64,000 nt of DNA from an uncultured beta proteobacterium (GCA_903934295.1 CAIZNI010000015.1:62001-126000); one strand, 5' to 3'. Positions 45,759-56,404 are shown, numbered from the stretch's first letter. Notes: a model not told the origin generated them from the sequence alone. Made by a program: numbers and translations.

Positions 45759-47305
45759 TGGTTTCTCCTGAGGAAATGGGCGGGCCGCAGGCCGCAGGCC
45801 AGCAGCACCACCAGATAGAGCACGGCGCCCGCGCCGATCAGTCCGAGCGCATAACCGGCCCGCAGCAGCGGTTGGGTGCCCAGGCCGATCCAGTCGATGC
45901 GCGGTACGCACACCGCGAGCAGCGCCGTCAGCAACACCGCTGCCGCGCTCACCTGGGCGCCCAGCCGCAGCCAGCCGACCCCGGGACGCCAGGTCCGGGC
46001 GCGCAGCAGACCGGCCATCAGCAGCCCGGCGTTGAGCAGCGCCGCCAGCGAGGTCGCCAGCGCGAGCCCGGCATGCGCCAGCCAGGGCACCAGCACCAGG
46101 TTGAGCAGCTGGGTGGTCACCAGCGCCAGCAGGGCGATGAGCACCGGCGTGCGGATGTTCTGGCGTGCGAAGAACCCGGGCGCGAGCACCTTGATCGCGA
46201 TCAGGGCGGGGAGCCCGACTGCGTAGGCCTGGATCGCCTGCTGGGTCATCTGCACATCGATCGGCCGGAACCGGCCGTAGTGGAACAGCAGGGCGGTCAG
46301 CGGTTCGGCCATCAGGGCCATGCCGATCGTGCACGGCACCGCCAGCACCAGCACCAGCCGCATGCCCCAGTCGAGCAGGGCGCTGTACCGGGCTTCGTTG
46401 TGCTGGCCGCTGGCCTGCGACAGGCTGGGCAGCAGCACCGTGCCCAGCGCCACGCCCAGCAGCGCCGTCGGAAACTCCATCAGGCGGTCGCTGTAGCTGA
46501 TCCATGACACGCTGCCGGGCGCCAGCCGGGAGGCGATGTGGGTGTTGATCATCAGGCTGATCTGGGCCGCCGACACCGCCAGCACCGCCGGCGCCATCCG
46601 CGCCAGCAGCGTGCGGGTGGCCGGGTCGCGCAGGCTCTCGCGCAGGTTCAGACCGATGCGTGGCAGCATGCCGATGCGCATCAGCGCCGGCACCTGGATG
46701 GCCAGCTGTGCGATGCCCCCGAGCACCACGCCGGCGGCCATCGCATAAACCGGAGGATCGAACCGGTCGGACAGCAGCAGCGCCGAGCCGATGAAGCACA
46801 GGTTCAGCAGCACCGGCGAGAACGCAGGGACGGCGAACCGCCGCCAGGTGTTCAGGATGCCGGCCGCAAGCGACACCATCGAGATGAACAGGATGTAGGG
46901 GAACATCCAGCGGGTCATCATCACCGCTGCCTCGAAGGCGGGCGGGTCGCGGGTCAGACCCGAGCCGGTCAGCAGCACCAGCAGCGGCGCGCCCGCCACG
47001 CCGGCGACCGAGATCGCCACCAGCGCCCAGAAAAGCACGGTGGCGATGCGATCGACGAATGCCCGGAATTCGTCGGGACTCTGGCGTTCGCGGGCAATCG
47101 CCAGCATTGGCACGAAGGCCTGCGAGAACGCGCCCTCGGCGAACAGGCGCCGCAGCAGGTTGGGCAACCGGAAGGCGATGAAGAAGGCGTCGGTCATCGC
47201 CGAGGCGCCGAACAGGGTCGCGGTGAGGTTCTCGCGCACCAGGCCGGTGACGCGTGACAGCAGGGTCAGGCCGCTGACCGTGGCCAGGGCGCGCAGCAGG
47301 TTCAT
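45755..47305 (-). CDS. murJ: lipid II flippase MurJ
   Basis: This 516-residue polytopic membrane protein has about 14 helices. Typical MurJ sequence is present: LLSRVTGLVRENLTATLFG near the N-terminus, DAFFIAFRLPNLLRRLFAEGAF, SQAFVPML, and a central VLLPSLSQASGQ. It moves lipid II across the inner membrane for wall synthesis. Divergent from rpsT; followed by proC with a four-base overlap. Confidence 0.96.
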   Translation of the reverse strand: MNLLRALATVSGLTLLSRVTGLVRENLTATLFGASAMTDAFFIAFRLPNLLRRLFAEGAFSQAFVPMLAIARERQSPDEFRAFVDRIATVLFWALVAISVAGVAGAPLLVLLTGSGLTRDPPAFEAAVMMTRWMFPYILFISMVSLAAGILNTWRRFAVPAFSPVLLNLCFIGSALLLSDRFDPPVYAMAAGVVLGGIAQLAIQVPALMRIGMLPRIGLNLRESLRDPATRTLLARMAPAVLAVSAAQISLMINTHIASRLAPGSVSWISYSDRLMEFPTALLGVALGTVLLPSLSQASGQHNEARYSALLDWGMRLVLVLAVPCTIGMALMAEPLTALLFHYGRFRPIDVQMTQQAIQAYAVGLPALIAIKVLAPGFFARQNIRTPVLIALLALVTTQLLNLVLVPWLAHAGLALATSLAALLNAGLLMAGLLRARTWRPGVGWLRLGAQVSAAAVLLTALLAVCVPRIDWIGLGTQPLLRAGYALGLIGAGAVLYLVVLLACGLRPAHFLRRNQ

Positions 47306-47351
47306 GAAGGGGCTGGATTCCGGGGTCTGGGTCGGGGTTGAACAGGCGAGC

Positions 47352-47381
47352 TTGCGTGCGACCGGTGGAATGTCCTATTAT
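47352..47381 (+). promoter_or_regulatory. candidate promoter of rpsT
   Basis: TTGCGT (47352-47357), an 18-base spacer and TATTAT (47376-47381) form a sigma70-like promoter 75 bases before the rpsT start, in the murJ-rpsT divergent gap. Confidence 0.5.
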
Positions 47382-47455
47382 CGAGGGCTTTACGAAATTC
47401 AGCGGGACCTTGTCCGGCTTTATTTCCCGACCCGCACAACCCTCAGGATCATCGC

Positions 47456-47719
47456 ATGGCCAACATTGCCTCCGCTCGAAAGCGTGCCCGCCAGGCGGTC
47501 AAGCAGAACGCGCACAACTCGTCGTTGCGCTCGCGTCTGCGGACTGCCATCAAGTCGGTCCGCAAGGCCATCGCCGCTGGCGACAAGGCTGCCGCGACCG
47601 CGGTGTTTCAGTCTTCGCAAGGCGTGATCGACACGATCGCCGACAAGAAAATCATCCACAAGAACGCAGCGTCGCGCTACAAGAGCCGCCTCGCCGCCGC
47701 CTTGAAACTGATGGCCTGA
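47456..47719 (+). CDS. rpsT: 30S ribosomal protein S20
   Basis: This 87-residue protein begins [18 protein letters not shown] and ends [13 protein letters not shown], typical of S20, which binds 16S rRNA early in small-subunit assembly. Position next to murJ is conserved in beta- and gammaproteobacteria. Confidence 0.97.
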   Translation: MANIASARKRARQAVKQNAHNSSLRSRLRTAIKSVRKAIAAGDKAAATAVFQSSQGVIDTIADKKIIHKNAASRYKSRLAAALKLMA

Positions 47720-47783
47720 AGCTCGCCGGCCTGTCCGAGGGTGGCCGGGATTCCCCGGTTTCCTGCCGACAGGCCCTGACGCT

Positions 47784-48518
47784 TCACTCAACGGCGCCCG
47801 GGTCACTGACCGGCGCCGGGCGGCGTCCGAACAGCGCGCTGCCCACCCGAACGATGGTGGCGCCCTGTGCGATCGCTGCCTCCAGATCGTCCGACATTCC
47901 CATCGAGAGCACATCGACCGCCAGGCCGTCGCTGCTCAGTTGCGTCAGCAGCCCGCGCACCTGCGCGAACTGCGCCTGCTGGGCCAGCGGGTCGGTCAGC
48001 GGTCGGGGAATCGCCATCAGCCCCCGCAAGTGCAACCCGGGCAGTCCGGCCACCAGGCGGGCGAGCGCGACCGCCTGGTCGGGCTTGCAGCCGCTCTTGC
48101 TGTCTTCATCGCCGATATTGACCTGGATGCAGACCTGCAGGGGCGCCATCTCGGCCGGACGCTGCTCGGACAGCCGGCGGGCGATGCGTTCGCGGTCGAC
48201 GCTGTGCACCCAGTCGAAATGCTCGGCGATCGGCCGGGTCTTGTTCGACTGGATCGGTCCGATGAAATGCCATTCGAGCGGCACGTCGGGCGCGCGAGCC
48301 GCGCATTCGGCGATCTTGTCCAGCGCTTCCTGCAGATAGTTCTCGCCGAAGCGACGCTGGCCGAGCGCGGCCAGCGCCAGCACCCGGTCGGCCGGGAAGG
48401 TCTTGCTGACCGCGAGCAGCGACACTTCGTCGCGCGACCGGCCCGCCGCCCGGCACGCCGCATCGATGCGCTGCGCCAGGGCCTGACAGTTCTGTTCCAA
48501 CATCGATTTGCCGTCCAT
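47784..48518 (-). CDS. YggS family pyridoxal phosphate-binding protein
   Basis: This 244-residue single-domain PLP protein (PLPBP/PROSC family) has the PLP-binding Lys in LLAVSKTFPADRVLAL near residue 38, GENYLQEA near residue 60, WHFIGPIQSNK near residue 84, and LSMGMSDDLEAAIAQGATIVR near the C-terminus. It helps maintain PLP homeostasis without known enzymatic activity. In this group it often neighbours proC and pilT; here it is divergent from pilT. Confidence 0.93.
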   Translation of the reverse strand: MDGKSMLEQNCQALAQRIDAACRAAGRSRDEVSLLAVSKTFPADRVLALAALGQRRFGENYLQEALDKIAECAARAPDVPLEWHFIGPIQSNKTRPIAEHFDWVHSVDRERIARRLSEQRPAEMAPLQVCIQVNIGDEDSKSGCKPDQAVALARLVAGLPGLHLRGLMAIPRPLTDPLAQQAQFAQVRGLLTQLSSDGLAVDVLSMGMSDDLEAAIAQGATIVRVGSALFGRRPAPVSDPGAVE

Positions 48519-48604
48519 CGCCTCATTCTACTGTCCGCCGGTCGGGACTCACGGTTGCGCGACCCCGGGCCGACAATCCTTTCACCGGACCCGCGTCAGT
48601 GATG

Positions 48605-48688
48605 CTTACTGCCCGCAGATGCGCGGGCGTGGCTTGCTGCCCGCAGATGCGTGGGTGTGGCCTGCCGCGCGCAGATGCGCGGAGGTGG
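48605..48688. repeat. 28-bp tandem repeat, three units, upstream of pilT
   Basis: Three consecutive 28-base units (48605-48632, 48633-48660, 48661-48688) share the core GCAGATGCG and G-rich end (GGGCGTGG or variant). They fill the gap between the divergent yggS-like and pilT genes, ending 30 bases before the pilT ATG. Confidence 0.8.
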
Positions 48689-48718
48689 CAGCGCGCCGAT
48701 CGATTTCAGGGTGAAGAC

Positions 48719-49762
48719 ATGGACATTGCAGAACTGCTGGCATTCGCGGTCAAGAACAAGGCATCGGACCTTCACCTGTCGTCGGGCCTGCCGCCGATGA
48801 TCCGGGTGCATGGCGACATCCGCCGCATCAACCTGCCGCCGATGGAGCACAAGGATGTCCACGGCATGATGTACGACATCATGAACGACTCGCAGCGCAA
48901 GGAGTTCGAGGAAGCGCTCGAGTGCGACTTCTCGTTTGCGATCCCCGGCCTGGCGCGGTTCCGGGTCAACGCCTTCACCCAGCAGCGCGGCGCCAGCGCG
49001 GTGATGCGGATGATTCCGTCGAAGATCCTCACGCTCGAGGAACTCAAGGCGCCCAAGATCCTGTCCGAGATCACCCAGCAGTCCCGTGGGCTGGTGCTGG
49101 TCACCGGGCCGACCGGCTCGGGCAAGTCGACCACGCTGGCGGGCATGGTCAACCACATCAACGAGAACCTCTACGGCCACATCCTGACCGTCGAGGATCC
49201 GATCGAATTCGTGCACGAGTCCAAGCGCTGTCTGATCAACCAGCGCGAAGTCGGGCCCCAGACGCTGTCGTTCAATGCCGCGCTGCGCTCGGCGCTGCGG
49301 GAAGACCCGGACGTGATCCTGGTGGGCGAACTGCGCGACCTCGAGACCATCCGCCTGGCCCTGAGCGCAGCCGAAACCGGCCACCTGGTGTTCGGCACGC
49401 TGCACACCTCCTCGGCGGCCAAGACCATCGACCGGATCGTTGATGTGTTTCCGGCGGCCGAGAAGGAAATGGTCCGCTCGATGCTGTCGGAGTCGCTGCG
49501 GGCGGTGATCTCCCAGTCGCTGCTCAAGACCAAGGACGGCACCGGCCGGATCGCCGCGCACGAGATCATGATCGGCACCGCCGCCATCCGCAACCTGATC
49601 CGCGAAGCCAAGATCGCCCAGATGAACGCCTCGATCCAGACCGGCGCGGCGGTGGGCATGCAGACCCTGGACCAGTGCCTGACCGACCTCGTGCGGCGCA
49701 ATCTGGTGACCATGGCGGAGGCCCGCTCGGCCGCGCAGGTCAAAGAAAACTTCCCGGGCTGA
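48719..49762 (+). CDS. pilT: type IV pilus retraction ATPase PilT
   Basis: This 347-residue hexameric secretion-type ATPase has NKASDLHLSSGLPPMIRVHG near the N-terminus, Walker A TGPTGSGKSTTLAG near residue 131, EDPIEFVHE (Asp box), Walker B VILVGELRDLET near residue 200, GTLHTSSAAKTIDRIVD (His box), and the C-terminal AIRNLIREAK motif essential for PilT. It depolymerises pilin to power twitching. pilU follows after 68 bases. Confidence 0.96.
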   Translation: MDIAELLAFAVKNKASDLHLSSGLPPMIRVHGDIRRINLPPMEHKDVHGMMYDIMNDSQRKEFEEALECDFSFAIPGLARFRVNAFTQQRGASAVMRMIPSKILTLEELKAPKILSEITQQSRGLVLVTGPTGSGKSTTLAGMVNHINENLYGHILTVEDPIEFVHESKRCLINQREVGPQTLSFNAALRSALREDPDVILVGELRDLETIRLALSAAETGHLVFGTLHTSSAAKTIDRIVDVFPAAEKEMVRSMLSESLRAVISQSLLKTKDGTGRIAAHEIMIGTAAIRNLIREAKIAQMNASIQTGAAVGMQTLDQCLTDLVRRNLVTMAEARSAAQVKENFPG

Positions 49763-49830
49763 ACCGCGGATCCTGAGCAATGGATCGCCAGCCACCGACC
49801 CTCAGCGTGATTTTCCCAGGAATCTGACCG

Positions 49831-50964
49831 ATGGAACGCGACCAGGCTTCGAAGTTTCTGCAGGACCTGCTGCGGCTGATGACGAGCAAGAACGGCTCTG
49901 ACCTGTTTCTGACCGTTGATTTTCCGCCGGCGTTCAAGATCGACGGCCGGGTCGTTCCGGTCTCCAGCGTGCCGCTGAGCGGCCAGCACACGGTGGAGCT
50001 GGCGCGCGCGCTGATGAACGACCGGCAGGCCGCCCAGTTCGAGGCGTCCAAGGAGCTGAACTTCGCAATCAGCCCGAGCGGCATCGGCCGTTTCCGGGTC
50101 AATGCCTTCATGCAGCTGGGCCGGGTGGGCATCGTGCTGCGAACGATCAAGAGCGAGATTCCGACGATCGAGAAGCTGCATCTGCCCCCGATCGTGGCCG
50201 ATCTGGCCAACACCAAGCGGGGCCTGATCATCGTGGTGGGCGCCACCGGCTCGGGCAAGAGCAACACGCTGGCGGCGATGATCGGTCATCGCAACGAGAC
50301 CACTGCCGGGCACATCGTGACGATCGAGGATCCGGTCGAGTTCGTTCACCCGCACAAGAACTGCATCATCACGCACCGCGAGATCGGGGTCGACACCGAT
50401 TCCTGGGAGATCGCGCTCAAGAACACGCTGCGCCAGGCGCCCGATGTGATCGTGCTGGGCGAGATCCGGGATCAGTTCACCATGGAGAACGCGGTGGCCT
50501 TCTCGGAGACCGGCCACCTGTGCGTGTCGACGCTGCACTCGAACAGTGCCAACCAGGCGCTGGACCGGATCATCAACTTCTTCCCCAAGGAGCGGCGCCA
50601 GCAGCTGCTGATGGATCTGTCACTGAACCTGCGCGCGATCGTGTCGCAGCGGCTGATCCCGATGGCCGGTGGCACCGGGCGTGTGCCGGCGGTCGAGATC
50701 CTGCTGAACTCGCCGCTGATCACCGACCTGATCTTCAAGGGCGAGGTCGCGATGATCAAGGAAGTGATGAAGAAGAGCCGCGAGATCGGCATGCAGACCT
50801 TCGATCAGCATCTTTTCCAGCTCTATGAAGAAGGCAAGATTCTTTACGAGGATGCGCTGCGCAACGCGGATTCGGTCAATGACCTGCGGCTCAACATCAA
50901 GCTGAACAGCCGCTTCTCGGACAAGGACCTGCACCGCGGCACCGAGCACCTAGGGGTGGTCTGA
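49831..50964 (+). CDS. pilU: type IV pilus ATPase PilU
   Basis: This 377-residue PilT paralogue has Walker A VGATGSGKSNTLAAM near residue 142, EDPVEFVHPHK, Walker B VIVLGEIRDQFTMEN near residue 208, and CVSTLHSNSANQALDRIIN. It lacks the PilT AIRNLIRE motif, having PLITDLIFKGE at that place, as in PilU. It assists PilT-driven retraction. Its last 15 bases overlap the end of the converging methyltransferase gene. Confidence 0.95.
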   Translation: MERDQASKFLQDLLRLMTSKNGSDLFLTVDFPPAFKIDGRVVPVSSVPLSGQHTVELARALMNDRQAAQFEASKELNFAISPSGIGRFRVNAFMQLGRVGIVLRTIKSEIPTIEKLHLPPIVADLANTKRGLIIVVGATGSGKSNTLAAMIGHRNETTAGHIVTIEDPVEFVHPHKNCIITHREIGVDTDSWEIALKNTLRQAPDVIVLGEIRDQFTMENAVAFSETGHLCVSTLHSNSANQALDRIINFFPKERRQQLLMDLSLNLRAIVSQRLIPMAGGTGRVPAVEILLNSPLITDLIFKGEVAMIKEVMKKSREIGMQTFDQHLFQLYEEGKILYEDALRNADSVNDLRLNIKLNSRFSDKDLHRGTEHLGVV

Positions 50965-52320
50965 CTCCCGGGCGGCACGCATCTGGTCGTGGCGGGCCTG
51001 GTGCAGCTGGTTGTGCGCCTCGCGGGTGCGCCGGTCGAAGACATCGAAGCGGTACAGCCGGCACTCGAGCGCCCCGTTGAAGAGCGGTGTCTTGCGCGAT
51101 TCCTTGATGCCCAGCTGACGCGGCAGCTCACGGTCTGACGACAGCACGAACACCTGCCAGCCGCCGAATTGCGTTTTCAATGTGGTGCCGAATGCCGCCA
51201 TGGCGCGCTGGTGCGCGTCGGTCTGGGCATCGGGCAGCGTCGGCCCGCCCGCGCCTGGGCGGTCGTCATCGGTGTCTGGCGGATTGGCGTCTCGGCGGGC
51301 CGTCTGCGAGTCTGGACGACGCTGGCGGCCTTGCGTGTGCGCCTGGCCGGCCGATTCGTGCGCGTCCATGCGCTCGCCATAGGGCGGGTTGGTGACGATG
51401 ATGCCGGGGTCCTCGAAGGGCGCTTGCAGCTGCGCAGCGTCGGCGATGGCCAGGCGGATGCCGGCCGCGGCCACACCGGCCCGGTCGATGTTTCTTCGCG
51501 CCTGTTCGATCGCCGCGGGGTCGATGTCGCTGCCGTGGATGCGCAGCGATCCGGCCGCCTGCGCGGCGAACTGCTGGGCTTCGCGGATGGCTTCGCCGCG
51601 CAGCCGTGACCACAGATCGGCGTCGTGATCGACCAGTTTCTCGAAGGCGAAAGCGCGCGACAGCCCGGGGGCGATGCCCATTGCCAGCTGGGCGGCTTCG
51701 ATCAGCAGCGTCCCCGAGCCGCAATAGGGATCGAACAGCGGCTTGTCGGGTGTCCACCCGGCCAGTGCCAGCAGGCCGGCCGCCAGGTTTTCCTTCAGCG
51801 GGGCGATGCCCTTGTCCTCGCGATCGCGCCGCCAGCCGCGCTTGAACAGCGACTCGCCCGAGGTGTCCAGGTAGAGCGTGATGTCCTGTTCGTTCAGGAA
51901 GGAGAAGACTCGGACATCCGGGCGCAGCGTGTCGATCGAGGGACGGTCGCCCTGGGTCTCGCGCAGCCGGTCGACCACCGCATCCTTGACCCGCAGGTTG
52001 GCGAAATTCAGGCTGCGCAGGGGCGAGCGCACCGCGGTGGTGTCCACCCGCAGGGTCTGGCCGCAGTGCATGAAGCGATCCCACTCGACACGGCGGGCGA
52101 CGCGAAAGATCTCGTCCTCGTCGCGGTAGCGGCCGGCGCCGACCTGGCGCAGCACCCGGCTGGCCAGCCGCGAATACAGGTTGACCTGGTAGACCACCGT
52201 GGTGTCGCCTTCGAAGGACACGCCACCGGGCACCACCCGGCAGCGCTGCCCGCCGATGACGGCGAGCTCGCGCGACAGCAGGTCCTCGAGCCCGCGCGGG
52301 CAGGGCGCGAACAGCAGCAT
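50950..52320 (-). CDS. THUMP-domain class I SAM RNA methyltransferase, RlmL-like
   Basis: This 456-residue protein has an N-terminal ferredoxin-like/THUMP region (LLFAPCPRGLEDLLSRELAV to about residue 160). The Rossmann methyltransferase has PLFDPYCGSGTLLIEAAQLA near residue 192 and the N6/N2-type catalytic motif VTNPPYGER near residue 315. That layout matches the m2G2445 23S rRNA methyltransferase half of RlmKL. An Ala/Gln/Asp-rich insert of about 55 residues follows NPPYGER before the conserved AMAAFGTTLKTQFGGWQVFV. Start 52320 opens the conserved domain; a longer frame to 52566 overlaps the next gene. Confidence 0.88.
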   Translation of the reverse strand: MLLFAPCPRGLEDLLSRELAVIGGQRCRVVPGGVSFEGDTTVVYQVNLYSRLASRVLRQVGAGRYRDEDEIFRVARRVEWDRFMHCGQTLRVDTTAVRSPLRSLNFANLRVKDAVVDRLRETQGDRPSIDTLRPDVRVFSFLNEQDITLYLDTSGESLFKRGWRRDREDKGIAPLKENLAAGLLALAGWTPDKPLFDPYCGSGTLLIEAAQLAMGIAPGLSRAFAFEKLVDHDADLWSRLRGEAIREAQQFAAQAAGSLRIHGSDIDPAAIEQARRNIDRAGVAAAGIRLAIADAAQLQAPFEDPGIIVTNPPYGERMDAHESAGQAHTQGRQRRPDSQTARRDANPPDTDDDRPGAGGPTLPDAQTDAHQRAMAAFGTTLKTQFGGWQVFVLSSDRELPRQLGIKESRKTPLFNGALECRLYRFDVFDRRTREAHNQLHQARHDQMRAARESDHP

Positions 52321-52331
52321 CGGGGCGGCGC

Positions 52332-52931
52332 TCAAGAGGCCAGCGCCCGTTCGAGAAACTCGAGGCGGTCCTGCCCCCAGTAGGGCGTGCCCTCGAACAC
52401 GTACCAGGGAACGCCGAACACCCCCCGATCCATCGCTTCCTGCGTGTAGGCATCGAACACCTGGTGGGTGTCGGGAATGGCGAGGAACATCGGATCGGCC
52501 GGCATGCCGGCTTCGTGGAGGATCGCGCGCAACGTGTGATCGTCGGCGACATCGCGCTCCTGACACCAGGTCGCGCGCATCAGCCGCCCGGCCAGATCGA
52601 AGGCGGCGTGCGCCCCGTGCAGGCGGTCGGCGGCGATGATCAGCCGGCAGGCGGTGTCCGCGTTGGCCGGGAAGAAGCGCGGGCGCAGATTGATCGCTAC
52701 CTCGCGCTTCGCACGCCAGCGCTCGAGCTCGACGAAGCGATAGTCCTGACGCTGTGGCGCGCGCTTGGCCAGCGGCACGCCGCCGGAGACCGGAAACACC
52801 TTGTTGCCCAGGTCGATCGGCTTGATTCGGATGTCGGCGTTGTGCAGCGCGCAGATCCGGTGCAGCTCATCGTGGCCCAGGCAGCTCCAGGGCGATTGCG
52901 GGTGCATGAAGTAGTCGACGGTCTTGTTCAT
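52332..52931 (-). CDS. DsbA-fold 2-hydroxychromene-2-carboxylate isomerase family protein
   Basis: This 199-residue protein of the HCCA-isomerase/DsbA-like kappa-class GST superfamily has TVDYFMHPQSPWSCLGHDEL at the N-terminus (Ser replaces the DsbA CxxC), a large helical insertion and VFGVPWYVFEGTPYWGQDRL near the C-terminus. It probably uses glutathione for an isomerisation in aromatic catabolism or detoxification; the substrate is unknown. It lies 11 bases from the methyltransferase gene on the same strand. Confidence 0.87.
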   Translation of the reverse strand: MNKTVDYFMHPQSPWSCLGHDELHRICALHNADIRIKPIDLGNKVFPVSGGVPLAKRAPQRQDYRFVELERWRAKREVAINLRPRFFPANADTACRLIIAADRLHGAHAAFDLAGRLMRATWCQERDVADDHTLRAILHEAGMPADPMFLAIPDTHQVFDAYTQEAMDRGVFGVPWYVFEGTPYWGQDRLEFLERALAS

Positions 52932-52947
52932 GGTTTCTCCATGCGGA

Positions 52948-53387
52948 TCAGAAAGGTTTGACGACCACCAGGATGACCGCCACCGCCAGGCCGATCACCG
53001 GTACCTCGTTGAACCAGCGGTACCAGACGTGCGATCGGCGATCGGTGCCGCTGGCCAGGGTCTTCAGGATCCGGCCGCAGGCATGGTGATAGGCCAGCAG
53101 CGCCACCACGATCGCCAGCTTGGCGTGCATCCAGCCGCTGCCCGCGCCCAGTCCGACACCATAGCCCAGCCAGAGCCACAGGCCGAGCGCGAGCGCAAGG
53201 ATCATCAGCGGCTGCATGAACCGCCACAGCTTGCGCGACATCAGCAGCAGCCGGTCGCGCTCGGCTTGCGAGCCGGGTTCGACCATCGCCAGGTTCACGA
53301 ACAGGCGTGGCAGATAGAACAGGCCCGCGAACCAGCTGGTGACGAACACGATGTGCAGGGCCTTCACCCACAGGTAGCCGGTGCCCA

Positions 53388-53388
<1 letters not shown>
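52948..53388 (-). CDS. hemJ: protoporphyrinogen oxidase HemJ (CopD family)
   Basis: This 146-residue membrane protein has four helices and the HemJ pattern: YLWVKALHIVFVTSWFAGLFY near the N-terminus with the conserved His, LPRLFVNLAM, an MHAKLAIV segment and WYRWFNEVPV near the C-terminus. It oxidises protoporphyrinogen IX in haem synthesis. Start ATG 53388 overlaps the proA stop by one base (TGATG). Confidence 0.93.
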
Positions 53389-54671
<1,283 letters not shown>

Positions 54672-54800
54672 GAAAGCTCGGTTTGGTTGGCGTGAGGGGC
54701 GAAAGACGGGGGCGCTGGGGTCGGGCTGGGGTGCGGCGTGGCGAATAGGGGTGGCGGGCGGGGGCGGCGTGTCACGTCCCGGCCGGGCGGCGGGCCGCGG

Positions 54801-55823
54801 TCACGGGGGTGGCGCCAGTGTCGGGACACCCGCCAGCCGCGCCGCCAGGGCGGCCATCGCCTGCCAGGGGTCGGCGGCGATCAGGCCTTTGGCGATTCTA
54901 TCGATCCTGGCGGCTTCCTGCAGCGCGGCGCGCAGCACCCGGGTGTCGAGCCGGCGCAGGGCAGCGAGGTAGAGCCCGTCGCGCGGCGGGAAAAGACGCA
55001 GCTCGCGGGTCAGGCTGGCCGGCTGGCGTCCGGCATCGCGGGCCTGCGACAGTCGCAGCAGGCTGCGCGTGGCATCGGCCAGTGCCCACAGCACCAGCGG
55101 CGCGGCTTCGCCTTCGGCGCGCAGACCCTCGAGCGCGCGCAGGGCACGCGGCGCGTCGCCCGCCAGCATCGCCTGGGCCATGCCGAAGGGATCGTAGCGG
55201 GCCACATCGAGCACCACCGATCGCACCTCGTCGGCCGGCAGCAGACCGGCGGGAAACAGCAGGCCGAGCTTGCGGACTTCCTGGTGCGCGGCCAGCAGGT
55301 TGCCTTCCACCCGCTCGGCCAGCAGGGCCAGCGTGTCGGGGTCGGCTTTTTGCTGCTGGGCCGCCAGGCGCCGGCCGATCCAGGCGGGCAGCTGGGCGTG
55401 ATCGACGGAGGCGATCGCCACCAGGGTGATCCGCGGTTCGAGCGCGCTGAACCAGGCGGTCTCGGTGACCGCGCGATCGAGCCGCACGCTGCTCACCAGC
55501 AGCCGGGTGCTGTCGTCCAGGCTGGCGGCGATGTCGGCCAGCCCGAGCCCGAGTTCGCGGTTGGGCTTGGCGACCAGACGCAGCTCGATCAGCCGCTGCG
55601 AGGCGAACAGCGACAGCGAGCGCGTCTCGGCGGCCAGCGCGTCGATGCTGAAGGCGCGATCGACCTGGAAGACGTCGCGCTGGGTGAATCCGGCGCGGCG
55701 CGCCGCTTCGCGCACCGCATCGGCGGCTTCGATCACCAGCAGGGCTTCATCCCCGTGGATCCAGGTGATCGCCGGCAGCCCCCTGGCCAGGGCGCCGGAA
55801 AGGGCTTCGGGGCGCAGCTGCAT
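54801..55823 (-). CDS. holA: DNA polymerase III subunit delta
   Basis: This 340-residue clamp-loader subunit shows ITWIHGDEALLVIEAADAVR near residue 20, FFSLFASQRLIELRL-like segment (SLSLFASQRLIELRL), AEVRSVVLDVARYDPFGMAQA-like text near residue 200, and LDPRDLYAALRRLD-like C-terminal helices. Order leuS-lptE-holA is typical of proteobacteria. It loads the sliding clamp with delta-prime and tau/gamma. Confidence 0.92.
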   Translation of the reverse strand: MQLRPEALSGALARGLPAITWIHGDEALLVIEAADAVREAARRAGFTQRDVFQVDRAFSIDALAAETRSLSLFASQRLIELRLVAKPNRELGLGLADIAASLDDSTRLLVSSVRLDRAVTETAWFSALEPRITLVAIASVDHAQLPAWIGRRLAAQQQKADPDTLALLAERVEGNLLAAHQEVRKLGLLFPAGLLPADEVRSVVLDVARYDPFGMAQAMLAGDAPRALRALEGLRAEGEAAPLVLWALADATRSLLRLSQARDAGRQPASLTRELRLFPPRDGLYLAALRRLDTRVLRAALQEAARIDRIAKGLIAADPWQAMAALAARLAGVPTLAPPP

Positions 55824-55854
55824 CAGGCGGGCCGGGCCGCGGCGCGGTGCGGTG

Positions 55855-56376
55855 TCATCGGCGCACCGCCGAGAGCCGGCGCAACAGCTGCTGGACCATG
55901 TCGGTCTGCATCTCGCGATAGAGCAGGGCCTCTTCCTGCTCCTTGGCGACCAGCTGGGTGTCGGTGGTGGTGATCTCGCGGCGCAGCAGCAGTTCGGTGG
56001 GCGCGATCAGCTCGGCCCCGTTGGCGACCTCGGTGAGCCGGAAGCGCAGGCGCAGGCGCAGTTGGTACTCGCGCGGCCGGCCGGTGCTCGAGAAACCGAC
56101 GATCTCCTTTTCGCGCACTTCCTGCAGGATCTCCAGACGCACCTGCGCCTCCTCGATCCGATCGACCAGACGGGTCCCGCCCTGCACCCGGACCAGCCGC
56201 CGGAAGTCGGCGCCGATCGCCGAGTTCGGGGCGAAGCCGGCCTGCAGGGTCTCGAAGGGCAGCTGTGCGGATCCCCGAAGCTGGAACCCGCAGCCGGAGA
56301 CGGCCGCGGTTGCGGTGAGCAGCGCCAGCGCGCGCGCGAACCGGCGGCGCGCCTGCGTGCCGGTCGGCCGGGTCAT
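55855..56376 (-). CDS. lptE: LPS-assembly lipoprotein LptE
   Basis: This 173-residue lipoprotein has a signal ending AVSGC, then the GFQLRGSAQLPFETL motif typical of LptE, and two strand/helix units. It plugs the LptD barrel to deliver LPS to the outer surface. Start ATG 56376 is preferred; a longer reading overlaps leuS. Between leuS and holA, as usual. Confidence 0.93.
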   Translation of the reverse strand: MTRPTGTQARRRFARALALLTATAAVSGCGFQLRGSAQLPFETLQAGFAPNSAIGADFRRLVRVQGGTRLVDRIEEAQVRLEILQEVREKEIVGFSSTGRPREYQLRLRLRFRLTEVANGAELIAPTELLLRREITTTDTQLVAKEQEEALLYREMQTDMVQQLLRRLSAVRR

Positions 56377-56404
56377 CCCGGCAGAACCGGATGAGGCGGT
56401 CGGA

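Noticed and set aside
43968-45818. 616-residue plus-strand frame over the transporter and proC
   Set aside because: Out-of-frame shadow covering two convincing genes on opposite strands.
45759-46799. Long N-terminal extension of proC
   Set aside because: The extension lies inside murJ in another frame and lacks any domain; the ATG with AGGAG at 45758 is decisive.
48605-48688. CRISPR array
   Set aside because: Units are contiguous without spacers and diverge from each other.
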